This document shows positions 36,516 to 45,794 of a DNA stretch of 64,000 bases, piece by piece. The stretch covers positions 124,521 through 188,520 of the forward strand of contig QWDQ01000049.1 in NCBI GenBank assembly GCA_003868215.1, written 5' to 3'. The notes under the pieces are model-generated. The model ran no database searches. It saw only the letters and a list, made by a program, of their open reading frames with translations, and was not told where the DNA came from. Both the position numbers and the translations under genes were made by a program. Origin of the DNA: Pseudophaeomoniella oleicola. Its lineage: Eukaryota > Ascomycota > Eurotiomycetes > Phaeomoniellales > Phaeomoniellaceae. How positions within the stretch are numbered: position 1 is the first letter of the stretch; every line of letters starts with the position of its first letter.

Positions 36516-38471
36516 CTAAGCTGCCTGTTCGACCTGCTTCATTTCGGCCGCTTCGCTCTTTTCGGCGCCAGAATCATCCTCGGGCTTCTTGAGAACACTC
36601 TTCCACTCCAGTGTAGACACACCGAGGACGGCAAGGCACGATAGTATCAACCCGATCTGGAACACCTTTCGCAACGCCTCGTTATAAGCTATGAGGACCG
36701 TCCCCCGTAGGTCCGTAGGCACCGAGTCAAGCATAGAGGTGGCCCCTGCTGATGTGATAAGAGCTCTGTCAAACCCAGGGATCCCGGAAAGTCTCTGTAA
36801 AAGCTGATTGCCCAGCACGTTCTCCCCGACAGAGACGAATACTGCCGCACCTAGGAGCTGACCAAAGAACATCAGCGCTAAGCCCATTGGCACGTTAGGC
36901 TTCGGCAGTACGGTCTGCGTAGCAAGGTTTGATGTTTGGAAACATAACCCCATGCCAAATCCGTACAATACTTGATAACCGATCCATTTCCCTTCGCTTG
37001 TGCCGACCTGTAGGGTTGTGAGGAGCCCGGCTCCGACGGCCATGATGCAAGCTCCCGCGATACCCAATGGCGTGTAGTATCCAATCTTCTGATTTAGCAG
37101 CCCCCCGAAAATTGACGCGACGATCATTGCTAGCATTAGGGGCAGGAGCCGGATGCCAGATTCAAGGGCAGCCACCCCTTTTACGGATTGGAACCAGATT
37201 GGAATGTAGTACACTGTCGCGAAGGTCAATCTAAAGATAATGTCTGGCCCTGTAGTCCTCTTACCATATATGTATTGCGACGAGCCAATGCAGATCGTTG
37301 ACCAGAGGCCAGCAGCGACGCTCCGATGCTTAAGGAGGCGCGGAGGGATCGTTGCCGTCTTAGGAAGCAGAACCTGGGCAGTAACGAAACCAATAATTAA
37401 AATTCCCATGAGAGTCAACAATGCGATAATACGCCCATCTTTCCACTGAAAACCATTAATGAACACGGCACGGTAGTCAAGAAGATACCGCGGATAACTC
37501 ACATCATACGTCTGACCACCCCACTGGAGTGCCAACAGAAGGCAGACGACACCAGGGACCAATAGTGCAGTGCCAGGGGCATCAAGTTGCGACAGCTTCT
37601 TCGTCCAGGAGAGTTTTATTGTATCGCGGTCGGGGACTTTGAGGAAGTAAGAAATGACGACCATCGCCACGCCACCAAAGGGCAAATTGATGTAGAAACA
37701 CCACCTCCACGTTACTTTGGACGTAAAGACACCACCAATCAAAGGGCCAACAACTGTAGCAAGGCCCATAACGGCGCCCATGAGCCCTTGTATTCTTGGC
37801 CGCTTTGCCAAAGGAACAGCGTGGACAACGGATACAATCTAGGGGCAATCGTCAGCAGTCGAGGCAGATGGGGAAGAATAGTGGTGAACTCACAGTTCCA
37901 GCAAAGATGCCGGCGGCGCCAACGCCAGAAATGGCTCTTCCAGCAATGAACGCTGCTGAGCTGGGTGCAGCTCCACAGATGGCGGAGGACGCCTCGAATA
38001 GGGTGATGCTCGTGAGAAGGACAGCCTTCACAGAGTAAAACGTATATAATTTTCCAAACAACAGCTGGAACGCGCAACATGTCAACAAATACACGCTTCC
38101 ATACCAGCCGACATCAGAAAGGGAGTTAAATTCATCGGTGATACGAGGTATGGCCTGGCCAGATAGAGGTCAGCATGGGTTCTCGCAACGCGACAGCGAC
38201 AGTTATCTGATCGCCAGCTCTGTTCAAGGAATCGTATTCGTACCGTTGAGATGATGGTCCTGTCCAGAGCGACTAGGAACATACTCAGAAAGACCGAGAG
38301 CAGTAAAAAGACAGTCCGTAAGGTTGACTGCTTCTGGCCAGGGTCGTGTTGTCTGCTCTGATCATGTTTGGCCATATCATCGTGAGACGTTGCGCCGGTC
38401 CTCGTGTTTTCCAAATCTGCTGAAGTTCGAATAGCCGACTGGGCGCTTCTGGGAGTCATTGGGGGTGACAT
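36516..38471 (-). CDS. MFS multidrug/metabolite exporter (DHA2, 14-TM type)
   Basis: Plasma-membrane proton antiporter of the drug:H+ antiporter-2 group, which includes fungal toxin and azole efflux pumps. Exons: 38471-38244, 38154-37894, 37838-37503, 37445-37265 and 37213-36516. The product is 567 aa. The first two introns (89 and 55 nt) break the frame. The last two are 57 nt (37502-37446, GTGAGT..TTTCAG) and 51 nt (37264-37214, GTAAGA..GACAG). Both are multiples of three without stops, so the raw frame runs through them; removing them restores ordinary transporter sequence ([26 protein letters not shown]). Motifs visible are [17 protein letters not shown] (DHA signature) and [16 protein letters not shown] (motif C-like), then [15 protein letters not shown] and [13 protein letters not shown]. 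The tail is acidic. Substrate cannot be inferred. Divergent from the next Zn2Cys6 gene. Confidence 0.94.
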
Positions 38472-39314
38472 AGTAACCTTGAAGCAGTGCTACTCTAACC
38501 CAACTCAAGAGAAGTAAGTCTGGCAAGTAGAAAAGGGGTGAAAATGGAAGCTCTTGATGTTGTATTAGGCAGTGTGACAGCTTATGGACAATGGGATCAT
38601 TATTCTGATTTAGAAACAGAGATGCAAGGGCACCGCTGACTCTTAAATGGACAGAGATCATGGAGACTATCGCAGTCACGTATTTGTTAGATTATGGCAA
38701 AGCCCGAGGTAGGGGGATGTGTGTTTTCAACAATGTGAGTGACAAAGTAACGCTCGGAGCTTATGGAGGATATGCCCTCGCTCGGGAGTTAAGTGGCTGA
38801 CTGCAGCATTCGGCGACAAGGATATTGAGTTATTGTTATCAGCGGGTTTCGAATCCTACCGTGCGACCTGCCATTTTACCCATCTGCCGACGGGATGTCG
38901 AGGTCGAAAGGTCACGATGGTAACGACGATTCATGGTCTACTACTAGCAAGTAGTATCGATATTGCGCGGTGACCGATCTCTCCTCCCCCGTAAGATAAA
39001 ACAGTTGATCCACGGACGTCTGCAGTGGACGAGGCAAGCTACACAGCTCTGGATTTGCCTGTGATCCTGTAGGGCCAACTCAAAGGTTCTGGGCTGCTGG
39101 AGGCGCAGTTGTGATATGATATGGTAGTAGCTCGGTAGCTGAAGGCCGAAGGCTGATGAGGGTCTATTAGTTTCACCTGAGCTTTTGATTGGTCTGATTG
39201 GGTTGCGGATTGAAGGGTAATACATAACTTCCGTAAACCCCGAGCTTCATTGCTCACTCCCATTCCCTTTTACTCTCGCCTGTGGTATTGCCCAGTCATG
39301 ATTTTACCACATAG
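38472..39314. promoter_or_regulatory. Divergent promoter MFS exporter / Zn2Cys6 regulator
   Basis: The 843-bp gap between oppositely transcribed start codons should hold both promoters. At 38968-38976 it contains CGGTGACCG, an inverted CGG pair with a 3-bp spacer, which is the shape of a Zn2Cys6 dimer site. The protein that might bind it is unknown. A weak tRNA-like B-box stretch near 38848 was rejected. Confidence 0.45.
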
Positions 39315-41461
39315 ATGAAAATGGCCGAGCCACGTGCACAGTATGCTGTACGTTCCGGCCGTTGTCCGTTTCTCAACAAGTTGTAGGCTAATCAAAATCC
39401 TTTGCAGTGCGATACATGCCGCTCCCGTAAGGTCCGGCAACCACTCGAAGAACCCGGAGTCGTTATTCTGATATTTGTTCATAGGTTGGGTGCTCACGCG
39501 ATCGTTCGGGATGTCAACGCTGCAAAAACGAGGGGATTGCCTGCCTCTACTCCCGCTCAGGACTGATCCGTCGCAGCAGAAAGCAGAAGGATAATGATAG
39601 AAACCCCCCTCGCCACCATGAGACTCCGGCACGTACGAAAAGCAATGGCCCAATACCTTCTCAAATCGCATCTAACAATATTCATACTACAACACACGAG
39701 CGGCTACAACGGCTTCTGGGCAAGGACCAGCATTCTCTCGGAACGCTTGCATCGCTGTTGGAAGAATATACGACGGTTTGGCAAGGTTCTTCTGCATTCG
39801 AAAGACTGGCTGAGGGTGCAGAACCTGACTTCTTTCTGTTTAAGGAGGATCAAGTTCGTTCCTGGGTGGACGGTGAGAATTTCCTGCATTGTTCCTGGCT
39901 TCATTAACACTCCCGCCGACAGCCTTCGTCGCCGTGCTCCAGAAAGAAAGGTTGTTGCTCAATTGCGCACCTCCGGAAGTACTCGATCATTTGGCGGCAT
40001 CACGTCCACATCAAGTACATGACCGAGCTTGGCTGGTCATGTTCTATACTGTCGCGTTGAGTGTTGTGTCCTCCACCAAACCGCCAGACGAATCGACCAA
40101 GGTGAAGCTAAGAAGCAATCTCTGGCTAGCATTCAATGACGTGAGGCTGCTTCTCGAACCGAACATCTCCAGTATCCAGGCTTTGGTCATCTTGGCTTGC
40201 TATGCAGAGGAGTTTATGACACCTTCTCTTTGCTGGTCGCTAGTTAGCAAAGCTTGTACAATGTTGCAGGCACTAGGTATCAATCACTGGCGTGTCAACC
40301 CTCAAGACCGTGAGCGGCGTACCATACTTTTTTGGCGTTTGAATACCATGGACAAAGCGCTGGCGCTCATTTTGGGTAGACCGCCGACCTTTCATCGCGA
40401 GATGGCGACTGGAATTGCCCTACCGACGCTGGACCAACTTTTGCCTTCCCAGCCTTACCAATCGTCCAGTGGCGCACCCGCATTATTTAATGCCCATTAC
40501 GCGCATCAGATGCACCTACTATCCCGCGTCATGGCCGATGTCTGGTATTACATTTACGGACAGACCTCTGATGATGTACACGCCATCAAAGGCAGCTTAG
40601 AGTCCTGGCATCACCAGGCAACGGAGGTAACAGATTTTCGCTTGCGTTATTGTGAACAAGCGATTGATAACTGTTCCAGGTCCTCGAAGCTGCCGCACTT
40701 GCAGAGAGACCGCTCCTCACCGCAGACGGTGCAGCATCCATTGATCTCAGCCTACGAACTCTGCATTTCCATCATTATTCGCTTTTGGTCTTACTCATGG
40801 CGTTCTGCAAGCAGTTGAGGCCGCAGTGCTATGATCCATCACAGCAACTGCTCAGGTTATTACCAAGTCTCAGTGACCTGGGGCCGGATCTCAAGGAACC
40901 ATATACGTGCCTCCTATGGCAGCGTTTGCTCTGTCCATCGACCGCCTTTGGCACACTTTGGGGGGAGATCATGATCAAGGGCAGGACCCAATCTGAGCAG
41001 AGCAAGTATTTCCTGGAAGCTATGGAACATCTGCCACCCTATTTGGGTAAGCTGAGTTCTCGAAATTTTCTCGCAGGAAAGCTGGCAGATATCACAGAGA
41101 GATTTATTCAGCACGCAAGATTGGTACTCTACCCTCAAGGCAAGTGCTCATTTGATAATTCAGACAATGACTGTACCTGACATGTATGTCTGTGAAAGAC
41201 GAAGCCGTCAAAGAAGCACCGAATTCAAGCAATCCGAGCTTGGAAATACTCGAGTCGCGACGATCCGGTAGGGAGAACGCCGGTCAGCCTTCAAATTTAC
41301 CAGTGCGTCTTTCAAACCCTGCCCCAACAAGAGACGCATCAATCACTTTGAGCGGCGGGGATCTCGACTTCCAAGTCGAGAGCCTATTTACATGGCTAGA
41401 CGACAGCTTCTTTGACACCACCTTCGACTGGTTCGCATGGAGTAATCAGGAACTCTCCTAG
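39315..41461 (+). CDS. Zn(II)2Cys6 transcription factor, six exons
   Basis: Nuclear regulator, possibly of the divergent exporter. Exons: 39315-39347, 39408-39431, 39485-39872, 39923-40626, 40680-41139 and 41199-41461; 623 aa. All phases agree. The zinc cluster exists only after splicing: exon 1 ends at YA, the 24-nt exon 2 encodes CDTCRSRK, and exon 3 supplies VGCSRDRSGCQRCKNEGIAC. This gives C-X2-C-X6-C-X6-C-X2-C-X6-C at residues 12-39. The middle homology region (ALSVVSS, LLEPNISSIQALVILACYAE, QALGINHWRVNPQDRERR, ILFWRLNTMDKALALILGRP) is typical of the Fungal_TF_MHR fold. The last intron (41140-41198) has a GC donor (AAG|GCAAGT) with a CTGAC branch and AAAG acceptor, and its removal is needed to reach the C-terminal frame, which ends in an acidic aromatic tail (FTWLDDSFFDTTFDWFAW). 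Confidence 0.92.
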
Positions 41462-41939
41462 ATGGTCAGTGTGGCTCATTAGACGTTATTGGACATCGTG
41501 TGGGAACATAGACATCTCAGCGAATCGTGCACCGTAAGAGGTATGAAGTGTAGTCGATGATGCGAGATAACATGGGTGTTGCAATATAAGCAACTGAGAG
41601 GCGTAATCAGCATAAAAATAAATGCATTAGAACTTCAGTTCCGCGACCCTGAAACCGCTCGGTGGCGCCGCGATCGCGACAACATAACTTCAAACCTCAC
41701 GGCGGTACCAGTATTTCTTTGCGATCACATTATCACTCCATGTGGATGACTTGGTATGGAGCCTCAATTTAATCTCTTAATGCATTATTACTGGTATTCT
41801 CCAGGATCTGTGTCCTGCTAGCTGCGCGGAAAACGTTTCGAAACACATGCCAGCGTATCTCTATCTTAGCATTCATTCCCAACGGTCAATCAGCAAGAAT
41901 TACGCATTAGATGCGCAATGATCAGCATAGAAACTGGTC
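41462..41939. other. Intergenic Zn2Cys6 / GEM1
   Basis: About 480 bp. It should hold the 3' UTR of the regulator and the GEM1 promoter. Nothing recognised. Confidence 0.4.
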
Positions 41940-43999
41940 ATGGTCACAGGTATGCAGACACCACAATGTGTCTCCCCTCATGATTTTTACGCTGGCGCAA
42001 CAAGCCTGCTCATAAACAGTCGCATGACTGTAGAAGACACAGACGCTGATACTCATAACCTTTACAACTTGCAGTGCGGATAAGTGTGTGCGGTGATGAA
42101 GGCACCGGAAAGTCTAGCCTGATCACCAGTCTTGTCAAAGACACCTTCGTCAACAACAAGATACAACCAGTATTACCTCAGATTACAATCCCACCGACGC
42201 TAGGAACCCCTGAGAATGTTACGACAACAGTCGTTGATACCTCCGCTCTGCCCCAAGAGCGTCCGAATCTTGCGCGAGAGATAAGGAAGTCCAATGTCAT
42301 ACTATTGGTATATTCCGACCATTACAGCTATGAAAGGATTGCCCTCTTCTGGATGCCATATCTTCGGGGGCTTGGAGTCAACGTTCCAGTGGTCCTATGC
42401 GCCAACAAGTCGGATCTCACTGGGGATGCGCAAGCAGCGCAGGTCGTTGAGGAAGAGATGCTTCCGGTTATGGCAGAGTTCAAGGAGATTGACTCATGTA
42501 TCAGAACGAGTGCAAGAGAGCATTACAATGTAAACGAAGCATTCTTTCTCTGCCAGAAAGCTGTAACGCATCCCGTTGCACCGCTCTACAATTCAGCGGA
42601 ATCGTCTCTAAAGCCGGCTGCAATCTCTGCTTTGCAGAGAGTATTCTATCTTTGCGACAAAGATAGGGATGGGTATTTAAGCGACAAGGAGCTGGATGAA
42701 TTCCAGATACAGTGTTTTGAAAAACCCCTTTCGGATCAGGACCGTGAGAATATCAAACACACCCTTTATCGCATGTCACCCAAGGCCCTCTCCGAGCAAG
42801 GCATATCGGTGGAAGGTTTTTTGTTGCTTAATAAACTATATGCGCAAAAAGGCCGGCATGAGACAATCTGGGTTATCTTGCGGCGCTTTCATTATACGGA
42901 CAATTTGTCCCTACAAGAATCATTTGTCCATCCCAAATTCGAAGTGGTACCATTTGCATCAACTGAATTGTCGCCTTCAGGGTACCGCTTCCTGGTGGAC
43001 CTCTTCCTCCTATCAGACAAGGACAATGATGGGGGGCTCTCTTCTGCGGAGCTTGCTTCAACATTTGCGCCTACCCCTGGGATTCCGCAGCTTTGGATAT
43101 CGACCAATTTTCCTGCCTGCACTCTGACTAATGATGCTGGCTATGTAACTCTTCAAGGATGGCTGGCACAGTGGTCTTTCTTTGTACGTGAATCTCCGTC
43201 GAGTGCTCTCGAATATCTTGCGTACCTTGGTTATTCCAACACTACCATTCCAAATACCGTTTCCGCATTAAAAGTCACGAAGCCACTCAAACGAGGCAAG
43301 AGACCAAGCACTCAGCCTGTGGTCCGCACTGTTCTACACTCCCTTGTTCTTGGAGCACCAGCATCAGGGAAGACTTCACTCCTCAACGCATTCTTATCGA
43401 AAGGGTTCTCCTCTCTACATCACCCTACCATCCACTCTGCTACGGCAATTAATACAGTTGAATTACCTGGTGGTCGACAAATCTATCTCATCCTCACTGA
43501 ACCGGGCCAGATCTCAGCATCCGCAGTTCTGGAGAATTCGGACAAAGTTCTGCAGAAGGTCGACTCGGTCCTATATGTCTACGACTCGAGTGATCCAGAC
43601 TCCTTCTCGTATATCCCAGCCATAAGAGATAAATACGCCCATCTCGCCTCGCTCCCATCTGTTTTCGTAGCGCTGAAAGCAGATCTGGATCGAACGCCAA
43701 CACAGCGGTCAGATATACAGCCAGATGAGTATGTAAGAGACGTTTTGCATATGCCTCAGGGCGGAATGATGCATGCATCCGTCAAATGGGGAAGCGTGAG
43801 CGAAGTATGGACAAAGGTTGCTGAAGCAGGCATAGAGCCTTGGAAGGCGTGGCCGAAAGCCAAAGGGGACAGAGACGATGATGAAGATGGCGAGAGATGG
43901 GAGGATAAACTCATCCAATGGGGTCTGGTTGGTGCAGCGATTGTAGGTGTTGGCGCGGCAGCTATCGTCATCTGGCGGCGTGCTAGAGGTGGCACATAA
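41940..43999 (+). CDS. GEM1: Mitochondrial Rho GTPase Gem1 (Miro)
   Basis: Tail-anchored outer mitochondrial membrane GTPase acting in mitochondrial shape and inheritance and in the regulation of ER-mitochondria contacts (ERMES). Two exons: 41940-41949 (ATGGTCACAG) and 42075-43999, with a 125-nt intron (GTATGC..TTGCAG). The product is 644 aa. GTPase 1 has the P-loop GDEGTGKSS (about residues 9-17) and CANKSDL. EF-hand 1 is [14 protein letters not shown] (about 197-210) and EF-hand 2 is [14 protein letters not shown] (about 315-330). GTPase 2 has [11 protein letters not shown] (about 427-437). A C-terminal anchor ([16 protein letters not shown], about 620-637) is followed by basic RRARGG. The large frame has no ATG before VRISVCG, so the 10-nt start exon is needed; the splice gives [13 protein letters not shown] as in the family. 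Confidence 0.95.
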
Positions 44000-44465
44000 T
44001 AAAGAGTCATATCCGCAAGCTATACGAATGACTGTTTGAAATAGTTTTCTAGATACCCAATATCCAAACCATTCACAACCACACTCACGTCAATTGCCTG
44101 TAGGGTAAAATGAGCGTTGGGTTCTGACTGATGTTCTCGAAATGTTCTGTTATCGCTCTTGGCATGCGGCTGCCTTGTCCCAAACTTTATCGGTTGATCG
44201 CCTTTGCATGACTTAATCCCTCTAGATTTCTATTTCTTCCTCGGTAATTTTCACTCACAGCTCACCTGAACTGTCTTCACTTTTCACAGCTTCGTTGCTT
44301 GTGTGGAAGTGAAGATGGCTGGAAAGATTCTCAGGTGAATAGCGCTTTCAGTCGCCCATCAATAACCACTCCGCCTTACTGCCTCGCAGCAACAAGCAAC
44401 AAGCAACAGCGCCATCCCATTATCGCGCCCAGACACCGTGAACCATCAGCGCATCCGCAGCATAC
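44000..44465. other. Intergenic GEM1 / TFIIE-alpha
   Basis: About 470 bp holding the GEM1 3' UTR and the promoter of the downstream gene on the same strand. Nothing else recognised. Confidence 0.4.
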
Positions 44466-45794
44466 ATGATGGATATTGCACAGTCTCTCATTCGCATGAC
44501 CGTTCGGTCCTTCTACTCGGTCAAACATGTCCTAATCATTGATGCGCTCATGATACATTCCATCTTAACTACTGACGACATTGCGTTCCTTCTTGGTCAA
44601 CAAGCGAAAGACGTCCGGAGACTCTTACATCCTTTGAAGCAGGCACGGCTTCTCTCTACACAGTCGAGACAGGAGACACGAGATGGGTATCAGAAGGCAA
44701 TATCGCGAGAATACTACTACATACCATTACATCCTGCGATAGACGCCATCAAATACAAGGTCTGGAAGTTGCAGAACAAGGTGCAAGAGCTCTACAAACC
44801 TAACGAGGAACGGAAGGAATGGAAGTGTCCACAATGCTCTGCCATGTGGACTGATCTTGAGGTTCTTGACTCTGTGGGTCCGATGGGGTTTGAATGTCAT
44901 CGCTGCGGTGGCACACTCGAGCGGGTAGCGGACGCACAAGGAGAAAGCGCTGCGATGGCGGGGCATGAAAAGCAAGCGCTTCTGCAGAAGCAGATAGGCA
45001 AACTCGTCAAACTTATGCAACAGATCGACAACCAAGAGATACCGGAAAACGACTTTGAATCTGCATGGGAGAGGAAGAAGGATGTGCCAAGAGAGGAAGG
45101 CATTGGAACTCGCAGGCAAATGATAGCTGTGGGAAGAGCTGGATACAGGTCTGGAGCTGGGAGAGTCGACCAGACAGACTCGAACAAGCTCACCATCAAT
45201 CTCAGCAATGCAGAAGAACTGAACGAAGCAGAGCGGGTTGAAGCGGAGAAAAAGAAGGCTGCTCTACTTGCTCAAAATCAACTCCCCATCTGGCATCGGG
45301 AGAGTGCGATTGGTGTTAGTGGAGACGTAAAAACCGAGGAAAACTCGAACGGTCTAATCAAGTCTGATCCTGACTCTGGAGACCAGAAGCCGAATATCGA
45401 CCCGATGGATGATGAAATGGCAGCTGTCTACGCAGAAATGGAACGAGAAAGACAGCGAGACGCTGAGAAGGCCGCATTAGCTGCGCAAGACGCCGAGGAT
45501 GACGAGGACGACGAGGACGACGAAGATGAAGAGGATTTCGAGGATGTTCCATCTACTGGCGTTGGCACCCCTCTTCCATCTTCTCAATCTGCGACCAATG
45601 GAGTCAAAAGGGAAAGAGATGCCGGACCTGGTTTTGACTCTGGTACATCCACCTCAGCCAATACGCCGGGCGGAGACACTCCCAACGCCAAGAGAGTGAA
45701 GACCGAAGAGGAAGCAGGGCAGTCGGTACCGCTAGCGGTCAAGAAAGACGAGGATTCGGACGAAGATGAGGAAGATTTCGAAGATGCCATGTAA
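44466..45794 (+). CDS. TFA1: Transcription initiation factor IIE, alpha subunit
   Basis: General RNA polymerase II factor that bridges polymerase and TFIIH and aids promoter opening. Intronless, 442 aa. The N-terminal winged-helix domain (about residues 8-95) includes DIAFLLGQQAKDVRRLLHPL. A C4 zinc ribbon has Cys121, Cys124, Cys144 and Cys147 (CPQCSAMW and ECHRCGG). A Lys/Gln/Glu helix region follows (KQIGKLVKLMQQIDNQEIPE), then NQLPIWHRESAIG and a strongly acidic C-terminal region (DDEDDEDDEDEEDFEDV and DEDSDEDEEDFEDAM). These match fungal Tfa1. The ATG at 44466 is followed by another at 44469; either is acceptable. Confidence 0.95.
   Translation: MMDIAQSLIRMTVRSFYSVKHVLIIDALMIHSILTTDDIAFLLGQQAKDVRRLLHPLKQARLLSTQSRQETRDGYQKAISREYYYIPLHPAIDAIKYKVWKLQNKVQELYKPNEERKEWKCPQCSAMWTDLEVLDSVGPMGFECHRCGGTLERVADAQGESAAMAGHEKQALLQKQIGKLVKLMQQIDNQEIPENDFESAWERKKDVPREEGIGTRRQMIAVGRAGYRSGAGRVDQTDSNKLTINLSNAEELNEAERVEAEKKKAALLAQNQLPIWHRESAIGVSGDVKTEENSNGLIKSDPDSGDQKPNIDPMDDEMAAVYAEMERERQRDAEKAALAAQDAEDDEDDEDDEDEEDFEDVPSTGVGTPLPSSQSATNGVKRERDAGPGFDSGTSTSANTPGGDTPNAKRVKTEEEAGQSVPLAVKKDEDSDEDEEDFEDAM

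Noticed and set aside
38780-38880. tRNA-like stretch with GGTTTCGAATCC resembling a B box
   Set aside because: The flanking T-stem does not pair, no convincing A box, acceptor stem or anticodon arm could be drawn, and the spacing is wrong.
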